The notes under the pieces are model-generated. The model was given only the letters and a program-made list of their open reading frames with translations. It did not search any database and was not told the DNA's origin. A DNA stretch of 64,000 bases from Allobosea sp. OK403 (lineage in GTDB: Bacteria > Pseudomonadota > Alphaproteobacteria > Rhizobiales > Beijerinckiaceae): positions 1 through 64,000 of the forward strand of contig NZ_FOQV01000018.1 in assembly GCF_900113835.1 (NCBI RefSeq). Reading direction: 5' to 3'. Both the position numbers and the translations under genes were made by a program. Shown one piece after another: positions 34,858 to 43,337 of this stretch; within the stretch, counting starts at the first letter, position 1, and each line of letters begins with the position of its first letter.

Positions 34858-35271
34858 ATGACCGCCTTGCAGCGCATCGAGACGACCCAGCGCGACTTTG
34901 TCCCGGATCCGATTTCGGATGACGAAGCCAGCGCGATGTTTCGCGCCGCAATCAATCTCTTCCGGCTCTGGCACGTCACCGACGAGCAGGCGGCGACACT
35001 GCTCGACCTGCCCTTGCGCAGCTACCGGCGCTGGAAGGCCGGCGAGATCGGCCGCATCTCGCGCGACGGCAAGGCGAGGCTCTCCAATTTGATGGGCATC
35101 CACAAGGCGCTGCGCCTGATCTTTCGCGAGCCGCAGCGCGGCTATGACTGGATCCAGGCGCCGAACGCTGCCTTCTCCGGCCATACGGCGCTGGCGATCA
35201 TGCTGGGCGGCGAATTGACGGATCTGATGCGGGTCAGGCGCTATCTCGACGACGAGCGGGGCGGCTGGTGA
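34858..35271 (+). CDS. Antitoxin, Xre/MbcA/ParS family (DUF2384) of a RES module
   Basis: 137 residues. An N-terminal Xre-like helix-turn-helix (FRLWHVTDEQAATLLDLPLR then SYRRWKAGE) and a C-terminal DUF2384 toxin-binding region with MGIHKALRLIFREPQRGYDW, GHTALAIMLGGELTDLMRVR and YLDDERGGW, the classical end of these antitoxins. Start set at 34858 behind GGAG. Its stop overlaps the GTG of the RES toxin (GTGA). Expected to neutralise the toxin and repress its own operon via the palindrome just upstream. Confidence 0.92.
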   Translation: MTALQRIETTQRDFVPDPISDDEASAMFRAAINLFRLWHVTDEQAATLLDLPLRSYRRWKAGEIGRISRDGKARLSNLMGIHKALRLIFREPQRGYDWIQAPNAAFSGHTALAIMLGGELTDLMRVRRYLDDERGGW

Positions 35272-35993
35272 TCGATGTCAGCGCCGTCCCCGCCACCGAT
35301 CTGGTGTGGCGGGGGGCGGTCCGGATCATCCGCAGCCTGTTTCCGCCGATCGACCTGTTCGAGGACATCGCCGATCCCGCCGACTGGCCACTGATCCTGG
35401 CGGCCGAGCAGAAGACCAATCCACGCTTGATGGAGAGCATCGGCAATCTCGCTCTCGTGCCGCCGGAGAGGCGCGTCTCGGGCCCGGGCGCGAGCTGGCT
35501 GATGGCGCCCTTCACCCATGTCAGCCCGGACCGGCCGAGCCGCTTCAGCACTGGGGGGTTCGGTGTGCTCTATGCCGGCGACAGCTTCGAGGTCGCGCTG
35601 TTCGAGACGGTGCACCACCATGGCCGCTTCATGGCCGCGACGAAGCAGCCGCCGGGCTGGACCTCGCAATTTCGTGAAATCCTGCTCGATGTCGAGGCGC
35701 GACTGCACGATCTGTGCGCGCCCGGGGCGGCCGTCAGCGCGGTGCTCGACCCGGACGATTATGCGCAAAGCCAGGTGCTCGGCAGCGCGCTTCGCGCTGT
35801 CGGTTCGGAAGGCGTGGTCTATCCGAGCGTTCGCCGGGCCGGCGGGGCCTGCGTCGGCCTGTTCTATCCGGACGGCGCCTCGAACCCGGTTCAGGGCCGC
35901 CATCTCGACTATCACTGGAACGGCGAGCGAGTGGATCTCTACCGTGATCTCAGCCGCGGCGAGGTCTACCGGATCGTTCAGGGTCGCGGTTGA
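35268..35993 (+). CDS. RES-domain toxin (NAD-degrading toxin family)
   Basis: 241 residues. RES-family toxins deplete NAD+ by phosphorolysis or hydrolysis. The conserved Arg, Glu and Ser are visible in order: SRFSTGGFGVLYAGDSFEVA (Arg), ALFETVHHHGR (Glu) and VVYPSVRRAGG (Ser). An N-terminal segment of about 90 residues precedes the core. Starts with GTG overlapping the antitoxin stop, so production depends on antitoxin translation. Intact, hence the module appears functional. Confidence 0.9.
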   Translation: MIDVSAVPATDLVWRGAVRIIRSLFPPIDLFEDIADPADWPLILAAEQKTNPRLMESIGNLALVPPERRVSGPGASWLMAPFTHVSPDRPSRFSTGGFGVLYAGDSFEVALFETVHHHGRFMAATKQPPGWTSQFREILLDVEARLHDLCAPGAAVSAVLDPDDYAQSQVLGSALRAVGSEGVVYPSVRRAGGACVGLFYPDGASNPVQGRHLDYHWNGERVDLYRDLSRGEVYRIVQGRG

Positions 35994-36007
35994 GGCTCGT
36001 TCGTTGC

Positions 36008-36412
36008 TCAAGTATCGGCCGAACGCAGCGATTCGAGCAGGGGCCGGTACTCCTCGAGGGCAAGATTTGGAAGCGCAAGGGCTTCCTCCAAGCGAAACCA
36101 GCCGAACTCGGTGTGCTCATCATCCATGATACGCGGCTCGCCCTGCCATTTCCTCACAGCATAGATATGGAAGGCAACCGGCTCGGCCGATGTATGCGGA
36201 CCGGCGATTCGGCCAAGAGCATCGCAAGCCAGGATCGCGATGCCCATCTCTTCGTGAATTTCGCGGATGAGCGCCTGTTCCAGCGTTTCTCCGACCTGAA
36301 CATGGCCGCCGGGAAAGCTCCACAGGCCAGGATGAGCCTTTCGATGCGGACTGCGCCTGGCCAGGAGGACGGCATCGTCTCTCAGCAGCACGGCGTTGAC
36401 GATGTCATGCAT
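36008..36412 (-). CDS. NUDIX hydrolase
   Basis: 134 residues. The Nudix box GGHVQVGETLEQALIREIHE followed by EMG is complete (GX5EX7REUXEEXGU), so it should cleave a nucleoside diphosphate linked to some moiety. It starts MHDIVNAVLLRDDAVLLARR, like MutT-type housekeeping enzymes. Stop is 15 bp from the convergent RES toxin stop. No substrate-specific motif identified. Confidence 0.92.
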   Translation of the reverse strand: MHDIVNAVLLRDDAVLLARRSPHRKAHPGLWSFPGGHVQVGETLEQALIREIHEEMGIAILACDALGRIAGPHTSAEPVAFHIYAVRKWQGEPRIMDDEHTEFGWFRLEEALALPNLALEEYRPLLESLRSADT

Positions 36413-36490
36413 TCAAACCTCCGGGTGCTGATCCCGAAGGATGGCCTCGGCCGGGACTGACAGCGATGAACCGAAGTCCATCGCGTTGTT

Positions 36491-37276
<786 letters not shown>

Positions 37277-37458
37277 GGGCGCTTCCTGTTCGCAATGGCG
37301 TTTGCAACGCGTTTAGAGGCCCGGCCGCCCCGCTCCAAGCGAGATTCTTGGGCCGCCCCTTGTGCAGCCTTTGGCCTGGGGCCACATTTTCCTACGTTCC
37401 AGGCAGGGCATCACCCCGATGCCCTGCCTGGATCGATAGCCCGCAAGGAGGGGCTGGC

Positions 37459-37833
37459 ATGAGCGACACGTTCCATTCGCGCTTTTCGCCCGAGGAGATG
37501 GCGGAGATCCGCCGGAGCCTGCGCGACGAGGCGCGCTTCGGTGCGGAGTTCCTGGGCCGGCTCAAGCGCGTGGCAAAGCGGGTGCCCTTCGCCGAGGATC
37601 TGCTGGCGGCCTGGATCTGCACGCGCGATCCGGCGACGCCGCGGCGCGTGCGGCTGACGCTTCTGGCGGCGCTGGGCTATTTCGTGCTGCCGCTCGACGC
37701 CATTCCCGACTTCCTGCCCGTCATCGGCTTCACCGACGATGCGGCGGTGATAGCGGCTGCCCTCGCCGCGGTGGCGGGCTCGATCACGCCTGAGCATCGC
37801 GAGAAGGCGAAGCGGACGCTGGCGGAACTGTAG
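37459..37833 (+). CDS. YkvA-family protein (DUF1232)
   Basis: 124 residues. The DUF1232 core TLLAALGYFVLPLDAIPDFL with PVIGFTDDAAV is unmistakable, and is a short membrane-associated hairpin; function unknown. Preceded by a perfect AAGGAGG ribosome site, which fixes the start at 37459. Single gene; a short GTCATTCC.../GGAATGAC palindrome lies just after its stop. Confidence 0.92.
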   Translation: MSDTFHSRFSPEEMAEIRRSLRDEARFGAEFLGRLKRVAKRVPFAEDLLAAWICTRDPATPRRVRLTLLAALGYFVLPLDAIPDFLPVIGFTDDAAVIAAALAAVAGSITPEHREKAKRTLAEL

Positions 37834-37860
37834 AGCCGGGCCGCCCGCTCGTCGAAAGAT

Positions 37861-37886
37861 GTCATTCCGGGGCGACCTGGAATGAC
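37861..37886. repeat. Short GTCATTCC palindrome
   Basis: GTCATTCCGGGGCGACCTGGAATGAC: GTCATTCC paired with GGAATGAC around a short centre, between the stops of the converging ykvA-like and quinone-reductase genes. A minimal relative of the CGGGC-type elements; may end transcription of both. Confidence 0.45.
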
Positions 37887-37893
37887 GGCGAGA

Positions 37894-38868
37894 TCACAGC
37901 GTCAGGATGATCTTGCCCTTGGCCTTGCGGTTCCCGATCAGGGCGAAGCCCTCGGCCCAGCGCTCCAATGGCAGGGCGGCGTGGACATGGGCGCGGATAT
38001 GCCCGTTCGCGGCCCAGTCCAGCAGGCGCTCCATATTGCGGCGATGCGCGGCGGGCTCGCGCCGGACGAACTCGCCCCAGAACACGCCGCGCAGATCGCA
38101 GCCCTTTAGCAGCAGCAGGTTGAGCGCGATCTTGGGGATCGCACCGCCGGCAAAGCCGACCACGAGGTAGCGGCCCTCCCAGGCCATGGCGCGCAAAGCC
38201 GGCTCGGCAAATTCGCCACCGACCGTGTCGTAGAGCACGTCGACGCCGCGTCCTTCGGTCAGGCGCCGCAGGCCAGCCTTGAGATCCTCGTTGCTGTAGT
38301 CGAGCTCTTCCTGGGCGCCGTGCGTCTTCGCCAGCGCGAGCTTCTCGGCCGAGGAGGCGCAGGCGATGACATGGGCGCCGAGCAGCGCGCCGATCTCGAC
38401 CGCCGCCAGCCCCGCGCCGCCGGCGGCGCCGAGCACGGCCAGGGTCTCACCAGCCTTGAGGCCAGCGCGCTGGATCAGCCCGTGCATCGCCGTGCCATAG
38501 GTGACAAACAGCCCCGCCGCCTGGACGTCGTCGAGCGCATCGGGCACACGCACGATCTGCTGGGCGGGGACCACGACGCTCTCGCGCGCCGCGCCATGGC
38601 CGAGCCAGGCGGCAACGCGCTCGCCGACACGCCAGCCGGTGACGCCTTCGCCGATGCTGGCGATTGTGCCGGCGCATTCGGCCGAGGGCGAGAAGGGCAG
38701 CGCCGGCTTGGTCTGGTAGCGCCCCTCGATGATCAGCGTGTCGAAGAAGTTGAGCGCGGCCGCCTTGACCGCGACGACGACTTCGCCCGGTCCGGGGCTG
38801 GGCTCGGCGATGTCCCGGATGACGAGCGACTCGGCCGGCCCATGGGCCTCGCAGAGCAGTGCCTTCAT
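37894..38868 (-). CDS. NADPH:quinone oxidoreductase-like (MDR family)
   Basis: 324 residues. Zinc-free medium-chain reductase of the Qor/QorA type: MKALLCEAHGPAESLVIRDI at the N-terminus, NFFDTLIIEGRYQTKPALPF (substrate side), SAECAGTIASIGEGV, and the nucleotide-binding AVLGAAGGAGLAAVEIGALL. No zinc ligands. Likely reduces quinones or enones with NADPH. Start 38868 chosen because MKALLCEAHGP is the family's N-terminus. Single gene. Confidence 0.92.
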   Translation of the reverse strand: MKALLCEAHGPAESLVIRDIAEPSPGPGEVVVAVKAAALNFFDTLIIEGRYQTKPALPFSPSAECAGTIASIGEGVTGWRVGERVAAWLGHGAARESVVVPAQQIVRVPDALDDVQAAGLFVTYGTAMHGLIQRAGLKAGETLAVLGAAGGAGLAAVEIGALLGAHVIACASSAEKLALAKTHGAQEELDYSNEDLKAGLRRLTEGRGVDVLYDTVGGEFAEPALRAMAWEGRYLVVGFAGGAIPKIALNLLLLKGCDLRGVFWGEFVRREPAAHRRNMERLLDWAANGHIRAHVHAALPLERWAEGFALIGNRKAKGKIILTL

Positions 38869-39065
38869 CGTTTCCCCAACCGCTGTGATGGCGCTGCACG
38901 CGAATGTGGCATGCTCAGATGACGAACGGAACCATAGCGGGGGTGTAGGCATTCGCATTTTCGCCCGGATCGTGACATCCTATCGTTTCCGCGATCTTGA
39001 ACTCTCGGGTCAAATGCCCCGGGAATAGAGACGCTGTTAAGATTTCTGCTGATTGATGGCGGCCT

Positions 39066-39668
39066 ATGAATCTCTGTTTGCTCCGCACCGATTTCGCCGC
39101 CTCACGGCTCATGATCGTCGCATCGCTGTTCGCCGCGAGCGTGATCGCCGCCGTGCCGGCCTCCGCTCAACCCAAGCCGAAGCCCCAGGCGAAGCCTGCG
39201 CCGGTCGCATCGGCAAGCACTGGCCAGGCTCAGGCGATGCTCCTGGAGACGGCCGGCAAATGGCAGGCCTTTTCCTCGCAGCAGGGCCGCTCGAAGGTCT
39301 GCTACGCGCTCTCCAAGGCGGAGACACGCGTGCCCGCCAACCTCAAGGAGGTCGAGGGACTGCTCTTCGTCTCCAGCCGCCCGACGGAGGGCGTGCGCAA
39401 TGAGATCAGCTTCGTGATGAATTTCGACCTGAAGGAAGATGTCGAGCATCAGGCGATCATCGGGTCCGAGCGCTTCGCGCTGGTCGCGAAGGGCCAGAAC
39501 ATGTGGCTCAAGAACCCGGCCGAGGAGCCACGCATGCTGGACGCGCTGCGCAAGGGTTCGGGGCTCGAGGTCAAGGGCACCTCGAAGCGCGGCAACCCGA
39601 CCAGCGACAAATACTCGCTCGCCGGCATGAACCAGACGGTGAAGCGCGCCGAAGACGCCTGCAAGTAG
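39066..39668 (+). CDS. IalB-like periplasmic protein (invasion-associated locus B family)
   Basis: 200 residues, with a signal peptide (IVASLFAASVIAAVPASAQ) preceded by a 15-residue leader; an internal ATG at 39111 would place the signal at the very N-terminus. The mature part has a Pro/Lys/Ala linker, GKWQAFSSQQGRSKVCYALS with one cysteine, and a second near the end (EDACK), as in IalB-family proteins, which form a small periplasmic beta-rich domain of unknown biochemical role. Not linked to virulence genes here; common in free-living Rhizobiales too. Confidence 0.75.
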   Translation: MNLCLLRTDFAASRLMIVASLFAASVIAAVPASAQPKPKPQAKPAPVASASTGQAQAMLLETAGKWQAFSSQQGRSKVCYALSKAETRVPANLKEVEGLLFVSSRPTEGVRNEISFVMNFDLKEDVEHQAIIGSERFALVAKGQNMWLKNPAEEPRMLDALRKGSGLEVKGTSKRGNPTSDKYSLAGMNQTVKRAEDACK

Positions 39669-39920
39669 GGCGGCGCCGGAATCCGCGAGCGCGGCCGTCT
39701 GACGCGGCTTTCTGTGCTTCCGGTGCTCACGGACATGAAGTCCGCTGCGCTCCGGTTCTCGAAATCCGCCCCAGCCGACTCACGCTGGCGAATTCCACCT
39801 GCCACCCTGCGTCGCACCGGTTTATGGGGGTGTTCGGACTGTGATTTCGCGGCTGGGCGTTCTCGTGCTATGAGCCCCGGATATTCGGGCCGATGATCGC
39901 CCGTCCGAGCCAGAGTTCCG

Positions 39921-41150
39921 ATGACCTTGTCCGTGCTTGAGCCCGCCGCGCCAGCGGCCGAACCCGTTGTTACGAGCCGCGTCTCGCTGGTCGGGCGCAC
40001 GCGCGCCGGGCTTGGCGACGCGCTGGCCGAGATCGGCGTTCCCGAGAAGGAACGGCGCATGCGCGTCGGCCAGCTCTGGAACTGGATCTACCATTACGGC
40101 GTCCGCGATTTCTCCGCGATGACGACGATCGGCAAAGGTTTGCGCGCGGCGCTCGGTGAGCGCTTCACGCTCGACCTGCCGGAGGTCACGGCCGAACAGG
40201 TCTCGACCGACGGCACGCGCAAATGGCTGATCCGCATGGCGTCGACCGGCCCGCGCGATCGCGGTGCCGAGATCGAATGCGTCTATATTCCCGAGGTCGA
40301 CCGCGGCACGCTTTGCGTCTCCAGCCAGGTCGGCTGCACGCTGACCTGCACCTTCTGCCACACCGGCACGCAGCGCCTGGTGCGCAACCTCACCTGTGAG
40401 GAGATCGTGGCGCAATTGATGGTGGCGCGCGACCGGCTCGGCGATTTCCCGAACCGGAGCAAGCCCGACGGTGCTTTCGTGCCCAATGATGGCGGGCGCT
40501 TCGTCTCCAATATCGTCTTCATGGGCATGGGCGAGCCGCTCTATAATTTTGACGGCGTGCGCGATGCCATCGACGTGATCTCGGACAATGAGGGGCTGTC
40601 GCTCGGCCGCCGCCGCATCACGGTCTCGACCTCCGGCGTCGTGCCGCAGATCGGTCCGCTCGGGCATGAGATGGGCACGATGCTGGCGATCTCGCTGCAT
40701 GCGGTGCGCGACGAATTGCGCAACGAGCTCGTGCCGCTGAACAAGAAGTATCCGATCGCCGAACTGCTCGAGGCCTGCCGGACCTATCCTGGCGTCTCGA
40801 ACGCGAAGCGGATCACCTTCGAGTATGTCATGCTCAAGGGCGTCAACGACAGCGATGCGGATGCGCGCGAACTGGTGCGCTTGCTCAAGGGCATTCCGGC
40901 CAAGATCAACCTGATCCCGTTCAATCCCTGGCCCGGCACCAAATACGAATGTTCGGACTGGGACCGGATCGAGCGCTTCTCCGAGATCGTCTTCCGGGCG
41001 GGCTATGCCTCGCCGGTGCGCACCCCGCGCGGGCGCGACATCCTCGCCGCCTGCGGCCAGCTCAAGAGCGAGACGGAGAAGCTCTCGGCCCGCGCCAGGC
41101 TGCTGCTGGATCAGGACGAGGCGGCGGCTGCCGCCGTCGCTGCGGAATAA
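39921..41150 (+). CDS. rlmN: 23S rRNA (adenine2503-C2)-methyltransferase / tRNA methyltransferase RlmN
   Basis: 409 residues. Radical-SAM enzyme that methylates C2 of A2503 in 23S rRNA and A37 in some tRNAs. The 4Fe-4S motif is [13 protein letters not shown], with VCVSSQ-type context LCVSSQVG before it and [12 protein letters not shown] after it; the methyl-carrying cysteine is in [14 protein letters not shown]. Unusually it has a 20-residue Ala/Pro-rich N-terminal extension and an Ala/Glu-rich C-tail. Start ATG at 39921. The next gene begins 6 bp after its stop. Confidence 0.97.
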   Translation: MTLSVLEPAAPAAEPVVTSRVSLVGRTRAGLGDALAEIGVPEKERRMRVGQLWNWIYHYGVRDFSAMTTIGKGLRAALGERFTLDLPEVTAEQVSTDGTRKWLIRMASTGPRDRGAEIECVYIPEVDRGTLCVSSQVGCTLTCTFCHTGTQRLVRNLTCEEIVAQLMVARDRLGDFPNRSKPDGAFVPNDGGRFVSNIVFMGMGEPLYNFDGVRDAIDVISDNEGLSLGRRRITVSTSGVVPQIGPLGHEMGTMLAISLHAVRDELRNELVPLNKKYPIAELLEACRTYPGVSNAKRITFEYVMLKGVNDSDADARELVRLLKGIPAKINLIPFNPWPGTKYECSDWDRIERFSEIVFRAGYASPVRTPRGRDILAACGQLKSETEKLSARARLLLDQDEAAAAAVAAE

Positions 41151-41155
41151 TCGCC

Positions 41156-41650
41156 TTGCTGCGCTGGCTGCTGCTGATACCCTTCGCCTTGCTCGTTGCC
41201 ATGGGGGCGGGGTTGTTCGCCATGCTCGTCGCCAGCGTGGTCTCGCCCGAGATCGCGCTTCTGATCGGCGGCGGTTTCCAGCGCTTGATGGAGGCGCTGT
41301 TCGGCCTGGCTGAAAGCGACATCGATCCCACGCCGGTGGCGCAGGCCGCCTTCAGCCTGCTCGGGCGGCTTGGCATGGCGATCATCGTCGCGCCGGTCGT
41401 GCTGGTCGCGGTCTTCAGTGAGCTCTTCCGCTTGCGCAGCGGGCTGATCCAGAGCGGGCTCACCGGCCTGCTGGCAACCGCAATGCCGCTGGCCATGCTG
41501 CGCCTGTCGCGCGCGCCGAGCGAGGCCGAGATGCGGGTGATCGGCGCCCTGTTCCTGATCGGGGCCGCGACGGGGTTCGTCTATTGGCTGATCGCGGGGC
41601 GTGGGGCGGGCGCCGCCCGGACCGTTCCGGCCGGCGCGCCGCCCCGATAA
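41156..41650 (+). CDS. Small integral membrane protein of unknown function
   Basis: 164 residues with about four hydrophobic segments (ALLVAMGAGLFAMLVASVVS, GMAIIVAPVVLVAVFSELF, GLTGLLATAMPLAMLRL, VIGALFLIGAATGFVYWLIA) and a short charged tail. It follows rlmN by 5 bp. There is no ATG before the first helix, so a TTG at 41156 is the likely start; ATG at 41201 would cut into that helix. Family not recognised; it is probably cotranscribed with rlmN. Confidence 0.6.
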   Translation: MLRWLLLIPFALLVAMGAGLFAMLVASVVSPEIALLIGGGFQRLMEALFGLAESDIDPTPVAQAAFSLLGRLGMAIIVAPVVLVAVFSELFRLRSGLIQSGLTGLLATAMPLAMLRLSRAPSEAEMRVIGALFLIGAATGFVYWLIAGRGAGAARTVPAGAPPR

Positions 41651-41675
41651 GGCTTACGGCTCTCATCAAAGAGTT

Positions 41676-41728
41676 AGAGCAGGATCGATTGCGAAAAACC
41701 GGTTCCCACTTTTTCGCATCCTGCTCTA
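41676..41728. repeat. Repeat family A, copy 2 (single hairpin module)
   Basis: AGAGCAGGATCGATTGCGAA...TTCGCATCCTGCTCT, with ACCGGTTCCC in the centre. Same orientation as copies 3 and 4. Its outer end forms the TAG stop codon of the downstream acid phosphatase (41726-41728). Confidence 0.9.
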
Positions 41729-42418
41729 GAGGCCGAGGACCTTGCGCAGTTCGGCCTTCGCCACGGCATATTCAGCCTGAAAATCGGGCTGCTCCATGAT
41801 CTTGGCTGCGATCACCGTGCCGGCGATGCGGCCAGCCTCGATATCGGCGCGGAAATGGATGCCGCCGATGATCCGGTTCTCGCCATAGGCCCAGGCGCGC
41901 GCCATGATCTCGTTGCGCTTCTCCGGAACCATGTTCGAGAGAACGACGCCCATCAGCGTGCCGACAGTGGTATGGCCCGAGGGGTAGGCGCCGGAGTTGG
42001 AGAGCTTCACCGCGGGCTTGACCAGCGGGCTGTACTGATGCGGGCGCGGGCGCTTCCAGCTGTCCTTGGCGGGGTCGACGACCTCGCCTTCGGTCGCAAC
42101 GATGCGGTCGAAGAAGGCCGAGAAGGCCGGTAGCGCCTCGGTCTTGAAATTCGGCCCCATGACATTGGCGAAGCGCCAGACATTCTCGACGACATCGGCC
42201 TGGGCCTGGGCTTCCATCTCCGGCGTGCGCGTGACCTGGATGCTCAGCACCTCGGCGAGTTCGGCGCGGGTCTGGGCCGAATCATTGGCCGGCGGCGGCT
42301 TGAGCAGGGTCATGAGATCGATGGTCTTGGCCGTGGCGAAGGGCTTTGCCTCCTCGGCGTGAACCGGGGAGAGGGCGAGCACGGCCGTCGTCAGGGCGGC
42401 GAGGAAGAGGGAGCGCAT
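41726..42418 (-). CDS. Periplasmic class A acid phosphatase (PAP2 family)
   Basis: 230 residues. A signal peptide (SLFLAALTTAVLALSPVHAE) is followed by a PAP2/vanadium-peroxidase-type phosphatase: motif 1 KDSWKRPRP (KX6RP), motif 2 PSGHTT, motif 3 ENRIIGGIHFRADIEAGR (a variant of SRX5HX3D). It should release phosphate from monoesters in the periplasm. The gene is bracketed by two copies of repeat family A in the same orientation, one overlapping its stop codon and one just upstream of its start. No ribosome-binding oddity noted. Confidence 0.93.
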   Translation of the reverse strand: MRSLFLAALTTAVLALSPVHAEEAKPFATAKTIDLMTLLKPPPANDSAQTRAELAEVLSIQVTRTPEMEAQAQADVVENVWRFANVMGPNFKTEALPAFSAFFDRIVATEGEVVDPAKDSWKRPRPHQYSPLVKPAVKLSNSGAYPSGHTTVGTLMGVVLSNMVPEKRNEIMARAWAYGENRIIGGIHFRADIEAGRIAGTVIAAKIMEQPDFQAEYAVAKAELRKVLGL

Positions 42419-42428
42419 GGTGGGTTTC

Positions 42429-42555
42429 CTAGAGCCGGATGATGTCAGATGGCATCACGCAGTGATCCCATCTGACATCTGAATCCGCCTCTCAACTAAG
42501 AGTGAGAGCAGGATCAATGCGAAAAACCGGTTCCCACTTTTTCGCATCCTGCTCT
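42429..42555. repeat. Repeat family A, copy 3 (full-length)
   Basis: Starts CTAGAGCCGGATGATGTCAG with a GTCAGATGGCATCAC / GTGATCCCATCTGAC hairpin, then GAGCAGGATCAATGCGAAAA...TTCGCATCCTGCTC. Ten bases upstream of the acid phosphatase start codon. Reverse orientation relative to copy 1. Confidence 0.9.
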
Positions 42556-42668
42556 GGTGGGGAGAAACCGACGCGCCCAAAACATGACAGGGCTATGAAG
42601 CCAGGCGGAGATGCTGCACAGCTTCAAATGGATGTGAGCGAAAGCGGGCACTGCAGTCAGCGCATCTC

Positions 42669-42983
42669 TCAGAACAGATGCGTGAGATCACGGCGGCCGT
42701 CGATGACGCGGACGATCTCGACGCTGTCGATCGACCCCTCGTCGCTATCCGGCTCGGTCTTATAGAGCAGCAGAAAGGGTGGTTCGATCAGCATGCGAAG
42801 GCTTGGCCGAATCTCGGGCCGGCGCACGCCAAGGCGCGGATACTCAGCAAGGATCACGGCCTAGGCCTCAATGCGCTCGAAGTAACGCTCGGCCGCTGCC
42901 GGGCTCTCAAGCCCGATCACCACATAGAGATCGAGCAGATCTCTGCGTGCTTGAGGTGACCAGAGAACCTCATCTGCGGCCAC
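42669..42983 (-). pseudogene. ParE/RelE-type toxin broken by an in-frame amber codon
   Basis: Read from GTG at 42983, the frame gives VLWSPQARRDLLDLYVVIG, then SPAAAERYFERIEA, a TAG at 42861-42863, then AVILAEYPRLGVRRPEI and the usual end RVIDGRRDLTHLF. Without the TAG the product would be about 104 residues, normal for ParE with all family parts in order. TAG is one base from CAG, AAG or GAG. The adjoining antitoxin gene is intact and overlaps the start. Either a decayed toxin or a sequencing error. Confidence 0.8.
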
Positions 42984-43263
42984 CGGCCACGGCCTTTCTG
43001 GCCTTGGCAAGACGATCGCGCGCCTCATCCCGCAAAGCAGTCATGTCGATCGCTCCGGCTTGGCCGCTTTGCAAGCCCTCATCCCAAAGCTGCCTAAGGC
43101 GTTCGATTTCGCCGCGCCGCATATCTCTCTTGATCTGCCAGTCGCGAAGGGCGTCACGGACGACTTCGCTGGTCGTCGCATAGTCTCCGCCATCGACCGC
43201 CGCACGAACCGCACTCAATTGCTCGCTCGTCAAGGCGATGCTGATCTTTTCTATGGTCGGCAT
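42970..43263 (-). CDS. ParD-type ribbon-helix-helix antitoxin
   Basis: 97 residues. N-terminal RHH region KISIALTSEQLSAVRAAVDG then DYATTSEVVRDALRDWQIKR, and a C-terminal toxin-binding part RLRQLWDEGLQSGQAG with DEARDRLAKARK. This is the ParD family. Intact, though its toxin partner next door is interrupted by a stop codon. It may persist as a DNA-binding antitoxin that guards against incoming ParE toxins, or simply not yet have decayed. Confidence 0.92.
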   Translation of the reverse strand: MPTIEKISIALTSEQLSAVRAAVDGGDYATTSEVVRDALRDWQIKRDMRRGEIERLRQLWDEGLQSGQAGAIDMTALRDEARDRLAKARKAVAGGRR

Positions 43264-43337
43264 CCAGCCATTCTCCCCGTTGAGGCCAGTGATAATGCTA
43301 CTCAGTCATACCACCGGGGTAAAACCTCGGGAACCGC

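Noticed and set aside
39717-39769. GGACATGAAGTCC-type palindrome in the gap before rlmN
   Set aside because: Looks like another dispersed intergenic element, but only one copy is in the window, so I could not establish a repeat family.
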